Shown: positions 36,008-45,587 of the stretch, in pieces
How positions within the stretch are numbered: the stretch's first letter is position 1
Layout of the letters: each line of letters begins with the position of its first letter
Source of the DNA: Deltaproteobacteria bacterium
Lineage (GTDB): Bacteria > Myxococcota > Myxococcia > Myxococcales > Anaeromyxobacteraceae
Length of the DNA stretch: 64,000 nucleotides
Reading direction: 5' to 3'
Assembly: GCA_016214955.1 (NCBI GenBank)
Contig: JACRMN010000022.1
Coordinates: 62,001 to 126,000 of the forward strand
Made by a program: the position numbers and the translations under genes
The notes under the pieces: model-generated
The model's input: only the letters and a program-made list of their open reading frames with translations
What the model was told of the DNA's origin: nothing
Databases searched by the model: none

Positions 36008-37345
36008 GTGGACCCAGCCCTCACCGCCGCAGGAGCGTGCAGTCCGGCCCGTCCCGCCCCGAGCAGGCGCGCCTGGAGCGCGCCGCTCGTGATCCTGGTC
36101 TCCCTGCTGGCGGCCGAGTTCCTCGTGATGGTCGCCGTGCTGCCCCACCTCGTCCGGCTCGACCCGCTGGTGGAGGGGATCGTCGACGCGCTGCTGGTGA
36201 GCGTGGTCATCTCGCCGGTGCTCTACTTCGCGCTGGTGCGCCCGCTGGAGCGGCAGCTCGACGGCCAGGCAGCCGCCGAGCGCGAGATCTCCGCCGCCAA
36301 CCTGCGCCTGGCCGCGGCGGTTCGCGCGCTGGAGGAGCGCAGCGCCGAGACGGCCGTCCTCGCCGAGATGGACGACCTGCTGCAGAGCTCGCGCAGCTTG
36401 CCGGAGGCGTACCAGGTGGTGGCCCGCGCCGGCGAGCGGCTCTTCCGGGACGCGAGCGGCGGGGTGCTGGTGCTCGCCAACTCCCGCAACGTCTCCGAGC
36501 TGTCGGCTCGCTGGGGCGCCGCCGCCCCGCCCTGCGCCGCCGAGCGCTGCACGCCCGAGGAGTGCTGGGCATTGCGCCGCGGCCAGCTCCACCTGGTGAG
36601 CGGGGAGGGGCTGGGCGTCCCCTGCGCCGCCGGCGACTCCTCGCGTCCCCACGCCTGCGCCCCCATGGTGGCGCAGGGAGAGGCGCTGGGCGTCGTCACC
36701 GTCGACACCGGACCGGACGCCACGACGGCCTCGCAGCGCGAGAAGCTCGTCACCTTCACCCGCCACCTGGCCCTCTCCCTCGCCAACCTCCGGCTCCACG
36801 AGACCCTGCACCGCCAGTCGGTGAGCGACCCGCTCACCGGCCTGTTCAACCGGCGATACCTGCAGGTGACGATGGAGCGGGAGATGGCGCGGGCCCGCCG
36901 CCGCCAGGCGCCGGTCAGCCTGCTGATCCTCGACGTGGATCACTTCAAGCGCTTCAACGACGACTTCGGACACGAGACCGGCGACCTGGTGCTGCAGGAG
37001 GTGGCGCGCCTGCTGAAGCGCGGCACCCGTGCCGAGGACATCGTCTGCCGCTACGGCGGCGAGGAGTTCGTGGTGGTCATGCCCGAGGCCTCGCTGGCGG
37101 TGGGCGCCGAGCGCGCCGAGAACCTGCGGGCCCAGGTGGAGCAGCTGCGCATCGCCCCCCGCGGCGAGACCCTGCGAGCCGCCACCATCTCGCTGGGCGT
37201 GGCCTGCTTCCCGGAGCACGGCGAGGAGATCGCCGACCTGCTCAAGGTCGCCGACGCGGCGCTCTACCGGTCCAAGGCCGGGGGACGCAACCGGGTCACC
37301 GTCGCGCCCGCCGGCGCGGCCCCCGCCGTCGTCCCCGCTGCCTGA
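36008..37345 (+). CDS. Membrane diguanylate cyclase (GAF-GGDEF)
   Basis: The 445-residue product has two transmembrane helices (residues about 25-45 and 55-75), a linker helix, a GAF-like domain (about 110-265, with C/CxxxxC cysteine-containing segments CAAERCTPEEC) and a GGDEF domain. The active-site motif is GGEEF at residues 350-354 and the product-inhibition I-site R341-A-E-D344 lies five residues upstream, so it should make cyclic di-GMP and be feedback-controlled. Other kept residues are DPLTGLFNRRYL and DVDHFKRFND. The cysteine-rich patch might bind a metal. GTG start at 36008 is chosen for GGGAG upstream; the longer open frame upstream is Pro/Arg-rich. Confidence 0.85.
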   Translation: MDPALTAAGACSPARPAPSRRAWSAPLVILVSLLAAEFLVMVAVLPHLVRLDPLVEGIVDALLVSVVISPVLYFALVRPLERQLDGQAAAEREISAANLRLAAAVRALEERSAETAVLAEMDDLLQSSRSLPEAYQVVARAGERLFRDASGGVLVLANSRNVSELSARWGAAAPPCAAERCTPEECWALRRGQLHLVSGEGLGVPCAAGDSSRPHACAPMVAQGEALGVVTVDTGPDATTASQREKLVTFTRHLALSLANLRLHETLHRQSVSDPLTGLFNRRYLQVTMEREMARARRRQAPVSLLILDVDHFKRFNDDFGHETGDLVLQEVARLLKRGTRAEDIVCRYGGEEFVVVMPEASLAVGAERAENLRAQVEQLRIAPRGETLRAATISLGVACFPEHGEEIADLLKVADAALYRSKAGGRNRVTVAPAGAAPAVVPAA

Positions 37346-37354
37346 GATGAGGTC

Positions 37355-37549
37355 TCAGCGGCTCCGCGGCCCCGGCGCCACGCCCGGGAGCGCCGGGTAG
37401 TCGAGCCTGCGCGCCTCGCGCCGGCCCGCCGCCCGCGCCCGGCTCTCGGTGCAGAAGGTGGCGAAGCGCCGCCCGTCCACCGAGACCCGCCAGCGCGTCG
37501 GCTCAAGCCGTTCGATGGAGACCGTGTGCCTGCCGACCGCGACCGTCAT
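37355..37549 (-). CDS. Small hypothetical protein
   Basis: A 64-residue product (or 71 if it starts at 37570) reads TVAVGRHTVSIERLEPTRWR, then VSVDGRRFATF and an Arg-rich tail. The alternating pattern suggests a small beta-sheet protein. It is convergent with the diguanylate cyclase gene, and no strong ribosome-binding site is seen. It may be real because it fills the gap and its third codon positions look coding, but this is uncertain. Confidence 0.4.
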   Translation of the reverse strand: MTVAVGRHTVSIERLEPTRWRVSVDGRRFATFCTESRARAAGRREARRLDYPALPGVAPGPRSR

Positions 37550-37847
37550 GCCCGGTGAGCTCATCGACATCGAATAGCACCGCGCGCGCCCGCGGGCCAC
37601 GGGCCTGCCGGGAGCCGGCCGCCGCGGCAGCGACCCGATGGCCAGGCGCGGAGCGCTCCGCGGGATTAAGTCCTCGCTGACACCGCACGCCGGTCCCGCG
37701 CCGGAGTGGGGTGGCGCGGGTCGCGCCGGTCCCGTGCGACGGACCCGGGGGCTGTCCCTCCGGCGTCGAAAGGCGTACAACGCTGTCCTCACAACTCGCG
37801 CCGACTTCCGTTCGCTTCGAGCGGTCGCTGACTGCGAAGGAGCGACC

Positions 37848-38840
37848 ATGAGCGAGCTGACCCGCGGCACGCTGGTGCTGCATACCTCCCTCGGAATGGG
37901 CCGGGTGGTGGCCGTCGAGCCCGACGCCATCCACGTCTTCTTCCCGGAGAGCGCCAAGCGCTTCGCGGCCAAGCTGCGCTGGCCCCTGGCCAAGCCCATG
38001 CTTCGCACCGAGGGGCTGGAGCCGGATCCCTGGCTCGAGGGGCTCACCTCCTTCGCGCTCGACGAGGCCTCCGGCCGCTACGCGCTCAACGGCAACTGGC
38101 TGACCCACGACCAGGCGGTGGCCGACTTCCTGGAGCGCACCCCCGGCGGCTTCGCCGCGTCCGGGCGCACCGCCCGCTGGCGCAGCGCGCGCGAGGGCTG
38201 GGTCGAGCTGCTGGGCGGCGGGAAGGGCGAGGCCCTGCTGGCCGCGGGCGACGTCGGCGAGATCGTGAGCCGGCTGCGCAAGGTGGAGCGGCTCGTGGCC
38301 GCCGTCGCCGGCGTGGTGGAGGGCGGCGCGCTGGAGCTGGCGCTGGCCGACCCCGCGCTGACGGGCCCCTGGCTCGAGGCGCTCTTCGAGCTGCTCTCGG
38401 TCCCCTCGCCGAGCCGGGCCCGCTTCGACAAGCTCTTCGCCGCCACCGCGGCGCTGCCGGCGCCGGCGGGCACCGCCTGGACGCTGGCGACCCTGTTCCC
38501 TTTCCTGGCCGACCCGGAGAAGCACGTCCTCCTGCGGCCCAAGGCCACGCGCGGCGCCGCCGAGCGGCTGGGCTGCGACATCCGCTACGACGCCGCGCCC
38601 AACTGGGCCACCTACGCGACCCTGCGGTCTGTCGCCGGCAAGCTGCTGGAGCGGCTGCAGGTCATCGGGGCTCGCGACCAGGCCGACGTCGAGACCTTCC
38701 TGCACGGGCTGTCGGTGCGCCGCCCCGCCGGGCGCGCCGAGGCCGAGAGCGCCGCGGCCCCCAGGGCCCCCCGCGCCCCCCGCGCCAAGGCGGCGCGGGC
38801 CGCCGGGCGCCCGCGCGGCAAGGCGCGGGCAGAGGGCTAG
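37848..38840 (+). CDS. Hypothetical protein with KOW/DUF3553-like N-terminus and basic tail
   Basis: The first 45 residues of this 330-residue protein (GTLVLHTSLGMGRVVAVEPDAIHVFFP) resemble the DUF3553/KOW-like fold that begins several nucleic-acid-linked proteins. The middle is a helical domain of unknown type. The last 30 residues are Ala/Arg/Pro/Lys-rich, like histone H1 or AT-hook tails (KAARAAGRPRGKA), and suggest DNA or RNA binding. GAAGGAG precedes the ATG. No neighbour in the same operon gives a clear clue. Confidence 0.6.
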   Translation: MSELTRGTLVLHTSLGMGRVVAVEPDAIHVFFPESAKRFAAKLRWPLAKPMLRTEGLEPDPWLEGLTSFALDEASGRYALNGNWLTHDQAVADFLERTPGGFAASGRTARWRSAREGWVELLGGGKGEALLAAGDVGEIVSRLRKVERLVAAVAGVVEGGALELALADPALTGPWLEALFELLSVPSPSRARFDKLFAATAALPAPAGTAWTLATLFPFLADPEKHVLLRPKATRGAAERLGCDIRYDAAPNWATYATLRSVAGKLLERLQVIGARDQADVETFLHGLSVRRPAGRAEAESAAAPRAPRAPRAKAARAAGRPRGKARAEG

Positions 38841-39025
38841 CCGCACGTACGTTCCTGCCCGCGGCGTCGAGGGGTCCCTGCCTGCGCGGAGGGCTCCTTC
38901 GCCCCTGGCGACGGCGGGGGTCGAGGCCCGCGCACCGGCCCTTCCCGTCCGTGACCCCCCGGTGACGCGCTCGCGGCATCACCTGGACCGAACCGGGCGC
39001 TACGTCCGGCGCTCCTGGAGCCGTG

Positions 39026-40129
39026 ATGGCCGCCGCCCTCAGCAGAGTGGACTTCCCCCCCGCCGGCCCCCTCCACGCAGAGCTGAGGCGCGCCGTGGAG
39101 GAACACCTGGCGCGCTCGGGCCGCCCGGCGCGCGGCGGCCCGGCCGTCGCCGCCAAGACGGCGGCGATCCTCGCCTGGCTGGCCGGCTCCTACCTGGCGC
39201 TGCTGCTGCTTCCGGTGCCCGGCTGGGCGGCGGCACTGCTGGCCCTCTCGGTGGGCCTGGCCATCGCCGGCGTCGGGTTCAACGTCATGCACGACGCCAA
39301 CCACGGCACCCTCTCCTCCCGGCCGGCCGTCAACCGCGCCTTCGCCTTCGCCGCCGACCTCATCGGCGGCAGCTCCTGGCTCTGGCGCCACAAGCACAAC
39401 GTCCTGCACCACACCTGGCCCAACGTGGCGGGGATGGACACCGACGGCGACGCCGGCTTCCTCCTCCGGCTCACGCCGCAGCAGCCGCGCCGCTCCTTCC
39501 ACCGCTGGCAGCACCTCTACGCCTGGGTGCTCTACGGGGTCTTCGCGCTCAAGTGGTGGCTCTACGACGACCTGCGCGAGCTGCTCACCGGGCGCATCGG
39601 CGGCCACGCCTTCCCGCGGCCGCGGGGCGGCGCCCTCGCCGCGCTGCTCCTCGGCAAGGCCGCCTTCCTGGGCTGGGCCTTCGTCGTCCCGCTCCTGCTC
39701 CACCCCACCTTCTGGCTCGTGCCGCTGTGGCTCCTGGCCTCGGCGGCCGCGGGCGTGACCCTGGCGGCCGTCTTCCAGCTCGCCCACTGCGTGGCCGAGG
39801 TGGACCACCCCCGCGGGCGCGAGGGGGAGCGGCTGCCGCTGGGCTGGGCCGAGCTCCAGCTCGCCACCACCACCGACTTCGCCCGCGGCCGGCGCCTGCT
39901 CTCCTGGTACGTGGGCGGCCTCAACTACCAGGTGGAGCACCACCTCTTCCCCGGCATCTGCCACGTGCGCTACCCGGAGCTGGCGCCCATCGTCGAGCGC
40001 ACCTGCCGCGCCCACGGCATCCCCTACCGCGCCCAGCCCACGCTCCGGGCGGCCCTGGCGGCGAACGCGCGCTGGCTCCGCGAGCTCGGCGCCGGCGACC
40101 CGGCGCCCGCGGCGCAGGCCGCCGCCTGA
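39026..40129 (+). CDS. Fatty acid desaturase (membrane di-iron)
   Basis: The 367-residue membrane protein has the three histidine boxes of acyl-lipid desaturases: HDANH, HKHNVLHH and QVEHHLFP. The QxxHH third box and lack of a cytochrome b5 domain resemble linoleoyl-CoA/delta-6-type bacterial desaturases. Hydrophobic segments are at about residues 45-90, 150-165 and 200-245. It would introduce a double bond into membrane acyl chains with di-iron, oxygen and a separate electron donor. ATG at 39026 is used; a GTG lies one codon earlier. Preceded by a 180-base gap. Confidence 0.88.
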   Translation: MAAALSRVDFPPAGPLHAELRRAVEEHLARSGRPARGGPAVAAKTAAILAWLAGSYLALLLLPVPGWAAALLALSVGLAIAGVGFNVMHDANHGTLSSRPAVNRAFAFAADLIGGSSWLWRHKHNVLHHTWPNVAGMDTDGDAGFLLRLTPQQPRRSFHRWQHLYAWVLYGVFALKWWLYDDLRELLTGRIGGHAFPRPRGGALAALLLGKAAFLGWAFVVPLLLHPTFWLVPLWLLASAAAGVTLAAVFQLAHCVAEVDHPRGREGERLPLGWAELQLATTTDFARGRRLLSWYVGGLNYQVEHHLFPGICHVRYPELAPIVERTCRAHGIPYRAQPTLRAALAANARWLRELGAGDPAPAAQAAA

Positions 40130-40227
40130 GCCCCGTCTTCCCCGCCGTGCAATCGCGCGGCGAACCTGCTACCAAGCCCCACCCCGCCGCGGGCATCCGT
40201 GCCTCGCCGGCACCTGCCGAGGACTCC

Positions 40228-41592
<1,365 letters not shown>

Positions 41593-41949
41593 GCTGGGCG
41601 GCGAGGGAGCCCGCGGGCCCCCTCGCCTCGCCCGCCGCGTCCCGCGACTACTTCTTCTCGGTAGAGCCTACATCACGGCTCACGATCCGGGGTCGGCCGG
41701 GGCGATGCCGAATGGCGCCCTGGCGTGGCCGATGGCTGGGGGCCTGCGGCCCGGCCCGGCGGAGCGGCCACTTCTTCTCTCGTTCCCGGCTCGTGCTCGG
41801 CCGTCTGGTAGGAAATCTCGGCACCGCGGCGGTCTCCGAGGGGGCGAGCGGCCGGGCCCCCGGCGCGGAACTCGGCGTCCTTGCCCGGGTGAGCACCTTG
41901 CGCTCTTATCTGTGGCGCGGTGCGCGAGAGGCGCACGGGGGGAGGCCGC
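41593..41949. other. Intergenic region before the outer-membrane protein gene
   Basis: These 357 bases show a hairpin, GGCGAGGG (41600-41607) with CCCTCGCC (41620-41627), right after the helicase stop, likely its terminator though without a T-run. The rest has no convincing gene. A promoter near TTGCGC...TTATCT (about 41897-41911) is possible. Confidence 0.5.
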
Positions 41950-43251
41950 ATGCGGGGGTCGATCGGTCGTGGTCTTGTCGTGGCTGCTCTGTTCCTCACG
42001 GCGACGGCTGCGGGAGCGGCGCCGCCGCGCCTCGCCATCGGGCCGGTGCGCGGGGACGCGAAGCGCGCGCTGACGCGCCAGCTCTCGCGGGCCCTGTGCG
42101 GCACGTTCGAGTGCGTGCCCTGGGCCGAGGTCACCAAGAAGGGGAAGCTCGACACGGCGCTCCTGCGCAAGCAGGGAGCTGTCGGCGCGCTCGCGGGCGT
42201 CCTCTCCACCCGCACCGGGCGGGTGCTGAACCTCGACCTCGTCACCCGAGGCCCCAGGCCGGCCCAGAGCTGGCGGCTACCGGTCAACGCCCGCGGGCTG
42301 CTGGACGCCGACTCCCTGGACCTCGTGAAGCGCGAGGTCGAGGGGCGCTTCGGCGTCGCCGCACCGCCCCCGGTGGCGGCCCCTCCGCGCGCGCCCGCCA
42401 CGGTCCCGCTCCCGCCGCCGCCGGTGGCGCGCCCGCCCGCGGCCGCGGCGCCCACCCCGGTTCCGGTGCCGGTTCCTGCCCCGGCCACGCGCCCGGTGCC
42501 GGCGTCTCGCCCGCCTGCCGAGGCCGCCGCGCCGGCGGCTGGCGCGCAGTGGCTCGTGGCCGCCGAGCTGGGCGTATTCCTCGCCAAGCGCGACCTCACC
42601 TACTCGGGCGCCAGCGGGCCGCTCCTCGAGCACCACATCCCCGGCATGGGCGGGCCCGCCGCCCGCCTCGAGCTCTTCCCCCTGGCGAGCCAGGCCGGCG
42701 CGCTGCGCGGCCTCGGCCTCTCGGCCGACTACGCCCGCTCCGTCCTCCTCGAGACCAAGAGCACCACGGGGACCAAGCTCTCCACCACCGCCCAGCGCAT
42801 CGGCGCTGCCGTGGTGTGGCGCGCTCCGCCCCTCGGCTCCGCCGGCCTCGTGCTCACCCCCTCGGTAGGCTACGAGAATCGCCAGCTCGCGGTCTCGGGG
42901 GGGCTGGCCGGCCTTCCCGACACCAAGCTCTCCGGGCTGCGCGGCGGCCTCGCCCTGGAGCTTCCCGTCGCCCCCCGCTTCACCCTCCTCATCGACGTCG
43001 CCTACCTGCGCTGGCTCACCGCGCGGGAGCTGGTGAAGGGCACGCCGGCCTTCTTCGGCGGCGGCAGCGCCTGGGGCCTCGACGCCTCGGGCGGCCTGGG
43101 GGTGCGGCTCTTCGGCCCGTTCTCGATCCGGGCGCTGGTCGGCTACAGCCTCACCCGCTACTCGCTGAAGTCGCCGACCGGCGCCTACCAGGCGACCGCC
43201 GCCTCCGACGCGGTGCTGCGTGGCAGCGCCACGCTCCGCGCCGAGCTCTGA
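41950..43251 (+). CDS. Predicted outer-membrane beta-barrel with Pro-rich linker
   Basis: The 433-residue product has a signal peptide (residues 1-24, ending AAGAA). The N-terminal 110 residues contain an alpha/beta domain (AIGPVRGDAKRALTRQLSRA ... NLDLVTR) reminiscent of periplasmic proteins that add up enzyme or protease contributions. A long Pro/Ala/Val linker (about 145-205) follows. The last 220 residues alternate aromatic and small residues as in an outer-membrane barrel and end in AEL-stop rather than an aromatic residue. GGAGG precedes the ATG at 41950. Family not identified. Confidence 0.55.
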   Translation: MRGSIGRGLVVAALFLTATAAGAAPPRLAIGPVRGDAKRALTRQLSRALCGTFECVPWAEVTKKGKLDTALLRKQGAVGALAGVLSTRTGRVLNLDLVTRGPRPAQSWRLPVNARGLLDADSLDLVKREVEGRFGVAAPPPVAAPPRAPATVPLPPPPVARPPAAAAPTPVPVPVPAPATRPVPASRPPAEAAAPAAGAQWLVAAELGVFLAKRDLTYSGASGPLLEHHIPGMGGPAARLELFPLASQAGALRGLGLSADYARSVLLETKSTTGTKLSTTAQRIGAAVVWRAPPLGSAGLVLTPSVGYENRQLAVSGGLAGLPDTKLSGLRGGLALELPVAPRFTLLIDVAYLRWLTARELVKGTPAFFGGGSAWGLDASGGLGVRLFGPFSIRALVGYSLTRYSLKSPTGAYQATAASDAVLRGSATLRAEL

Positions 43252-43370
43252 GACGCCATCACGTTCGGTGAACAGGGTGGCCCCCGAAGGGCCCCGTTCG
43301 CCCCCGAAAATGGACTTCTCCGGGTGACTTCCTGCGCGCCCCTGCCGCAGTGTGCCACTCCATTTTCTGC

Positions 43371-43384
43371 GTGACGTAAATCAA
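43371..43384. promoter_or_regulatory. Partial FNR/DNR-type box
   Basis: GTGACGTAAATCAA matches TTGAT-N4-ATCAA at 8 of 10 symmetrical positions, with a perfect right half-site. It lies about 100 bases upstream of the better box at 43472-43485 and could be a second site for the same regulator. Confidence 0.4.
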
Positions 43385-43471
43385 TCGCATCGCCAATTCG
43401 GCTCCCTCCGTGTCGACTGAACACATTGGTTTTACATCGTTTTTTTCGTGGGTCCTGCCAGATTTGGCACA

Positions 43472-43485
43472 TTGATCATGATCAA
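43472..43485. promoter_or_regulatory. Perfect FNR/CRP-type box upstream of the hydrogenase operon
   Basis: TTGATCATGATCAA is a 14-base perfect palindrome that matches the FNR consensus TTGAT-N4-ATCAA exactly. FNR is an oxygen-labile Fe-S regulator that activates anaerobic genes. If this were a class II site (centred at -41.5), transcription would begin near 43520, with the AT-rich GATTTT (43507-43512) as the -10. The hydrogenase start codon is at 43561. Confidence 0.75.
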
Positions 43486-43560
43486 GCAGCAATTGCGCGA
43501 GGCGTTGATTTTTCACGCAGCGGCGTGGCACTTTGAACGCCTTCCCTGGAGGCCCCGCAC

Positions 43561-44682
43561 ATGTTCGAAATCGCGACGCGCGGTCATGACCCGGCAACGG
43601 ACGACGCCTTCGGTCGCCGCGACTTCCTCAAGGTGTGCACCCTGGCCGCCGCCGCGGTCGGCCTCCCCGCCAGCGCCGCCGAGAAGATGGCCCAGAAGGC
43701 CTCGTCGGGCGCGAAGCCCGCGCTCATCTGGCTCCACTTCCAGGAGTGCACCGGCTGCTCCGAGTCCCTGCTCCGCACCAGCGCCCCCGACGTGGGCGAG
43801 CTCATCCTCTCCCTGGTCTCGCTCGACTACCACGAGACCCTCATGGCCGCCGCCGGCCACCAGGCGGAGAAGACGCTCCACGACGCCATCGCCCGATCGA
43901 AGGGCAAGTACATCTGCATCATCGAGGGCGCCATCCCCACCAAGGCCAGCGGCGCCTTCTGCAAGGTGGGCGGCCGCACCGCAGTGGACATCGTCAACGA
44001 GACCGCGGCCAGCGCCGGCGCCATCATCGCCATCGGCTCCTGCGCCAGCTTCGGCGGCATCCCGGCCGCCGACCCCAACCCCACTGGCGCCCAGGGGGCG
44101 CCCCAGGTGCTGGCCGGCAAGACCGTGGTCACCCTGCCCGGCTGCCCCGCCAACCCCTACAACCTGCTGGGCACGGCGCTGCAGTACGCCACCTTCGGCA
44201 CCCTGCCGGCCCTCGACGAGCTGGGGCGGCCCAAGTTCGCCTACGGCCGCGTCATCCACGAGGACTGCCCGCGGCGCGCCCACTTCGACGCCGGCCGCTT
44301 CGCCCAGCGCTTCGGCGACGAGGGGCACCGGCAGGGCTACTGCCTCTACAAGCTGGGCTGCAAGGGGCCGGCGACCCACGCCAACTGCTCGCTCAACCAC
44401 TTCGTGGAGGTGCCCGGCGCCTGGCCCATCGGCATCGGCCACCCCTGCTTCGGTTGCACCGAGCAGAAGCTGGCCTTCCGCGCCCCGCTCCACTCCACCG
44501 TCGACGCCAAGGACTTCCCGCCGCTCACCGGCCCCGGCACCTATCCGCCCATCACCGCCGAGCGCGGGGGCATCTCGCCCCTGGCCACCGGCCTCGCCGG
44601 CCTGGCGGTGGGCGCCGCCGCCGCCGGCGGCTACGTGGCCTCCCGCAAGATCTCCCCCGACGGAGAGAAGAAGGAGGAGTGA
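43561..44682 (+). CDS. hybO: [NiFe] hydrogenase small subunit (group 1)
   Basis: The 373-residue product carries the electron-transfer Fe-S clusters of an uptake hydrogenase. A twin-arginine signal RRDFLKVCTLAAAAVG (R19, R20) sends the folded dimer through the Tat system. The proximal-cluster motif CTGC is at C63 and C66, with later ligands in IGSCASFGG and LPGCPANPYN; medial/distal ligands lie in HEDCPRRAHF, KLGCKGPATHANCSLNH and HPCFGCTEQKLAF. The C-terminus has one transmembrane helix (about 338-362), which anchors it to the cytoplasmic membrane. Gene order small-HybA-HybB-large matches the Hyb-type (group 1c) enzyme of E. coli. Oxygen tolerance cannot be concluded from this. Confidence 0.95.
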   Translation: MFEIATRGHDPATDDAFGRRDFLKVCTLAAAAVGLPASAAEKMAQKASSGAKPALIWLHFQECTGCSESLLRTSAPDVGELILSLVSLDYHETLMAAAGHQAEKTLHDAIARSKGKYICIIEGAIPTKASGAFCKVGGRTAVDIVNETAASAGAIIAIGSCASFGGIPAADPNPTGAQGAPQVLAGKTVVTLPGCPANPYNLLGTALQYATFGTLPALDELGRPKFAYGRVIHEDCPRRAHFDAGRFAQRFGDEGHRQGYCLYKLGCKGPATHANCSLNHFVEVPGAWPIGIGHPCFGCTEQKLAFRAPLHSTVDAKDFPPLTGPGTYPPITAERGGISPLATGLAGLAVGAAAAGGYVASRKISPDGEKKEE

Positions 44683-44684
44683 CC

Positions 44685-45587
44685 GTGAAGCTCTCGCGCC
44701 GGGAACTGCTCACCGGTCTGGCCGCCGCCGGGGCCGCGGCCGCGGTCCCCTCCCCCGCGGAGGCCCGCGACCGCAAGGTCGCCGAGGCCGGGTCGGTGGG
44801 GATGCTCTACGACTCCACGCTCTGCATCGGCTGCCGCGCCTGCGTGGTGAAGTGCAAGGAGGCCAACCAGCTTCCCCAGGACCGCGCCACCCTCAACGGC
44901 GCGCCCTACGACGCCCCGCCCGACCTCAACGGCACCACCAAGAACGTCATCAAGCTGGCCGCTGCCGGGGGCCGCAGCGCGTTCATGAAGTCGCAGTGCA
45001 TGCACTGCGTGGACCCGGCCTGCGTCTCGGTCTGCATGATCGGGGCGCTCGCCAAGAACGCCTCCACCGGCATCGTCACCTACGACAAGGACGGCTGCGT
45101 CGGCTGCCGCTACTGCCAGGTGGCCTGCCCGTTCAACGTGCCCAAGTTCAACTGGGACAAGGCGGCACCGCAGATCGTGAAGTGCGAGCTTTGCCGGCAC
45201 CGCGGCGAGCCGAAGAAGCCGGGGGTGCGGCAGATCGCCGACCCGGCCTGCTGCGAGGTCTGCCCCCGCGGCGCCGTCGTCTACGGCAAGCGCAGCGACC
45301 TGCTCCAGGAGGCGCAGCGCCGGCTCAAGACCCAGCCCGATCGCTACGAGGCCAAGGTGTACGGCGACCAGGACGCCGGGGGCACCCAGGTGCTCTACCT
45401 CACCGCCAAGGGCGTGCCCTTCCGCGCCCTGGGGCTCCCCGACGTGGGCGACGAGGCCGCACCGGCGCTCTCCGAGAGCATCTCGCACGGCATCTACTAC
45501 GGCATGGTGGCTCCGGTGGCCCTCTTCGGCGCGGCGCTCCTCACCATCCGCAAGAACCGCAAGCAGGCCGACGAGGAGGGCGCCTAG
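44685..45587 (+). CDS. hybA: HybA-like periplasmic ferredoxin of hydrogenase
   Basis: This 300-residue protein links the small subunit to the membrane partner. It has a Tat signal (SRRELLTGLAAAGAA), four [4Fe-4S] motifs, including CIGCRACVVKCKEAN, CMHCVDPACVSVC and CVGCRYCQVACPF, then KCELCRHR ... CCEVCPRGAV, and a C-terminal membrane anchor (about 270-290, GMVAPVALFGAALLTI). Start: the in-frame GTG at 44685 is seven bases after AAGGAGG. The stop of hybO overlaps the region just upstream. Confidence 0.92.
   Translation: MKLSRRELLTGLAAAGAAAAVPSPAEARDRKVAEAGSVGMLYDSTLCIGCRACVVKCKEANQLPQDRATLNGAPYDAPPDLNGTTKNVIKLAAAGGRSAFMKSQCMHCVDPACVSVCMIGALAKNASTGIVTYDKDGCVGCRYCQVACPFNVPKFNWDKAAPQIVKCELCRHRGEPKKPGVRQIADPACCEVCPRGAVVYGKRSDLLQEAQRRLKTQPDRYEAKVYGDQDAGGTQVLYLTAKGVPFRALGLPDVGDEAAPALSESISHGIYYGMVAPVALFGAALLTIRKNRKQADEEGA

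Larger units (their letters stand above)
43252..43560. other. Regulatory region of the hydrogenase operon
   Basis: These 309 bases are clearly less GC-rich than the rest of the window, with T-runs near 43439-43446 and AAATCAAT at 43378-43385. GC-rich stem segments near 43275-43305 may terminate the outer-membrane protein gene. Two FNR-type sites are described separately. No small gene is apparent. Confidence 0.6.

Noticed and set aside
43465-43480. TTTGGCAC...ATCAT as a sigma54 promoter for the hydrogenase operon
   Set aside because: TGGCAC is present but the GC element ten bases later is missing, while the overlapping FNR palindrome is a far better match.
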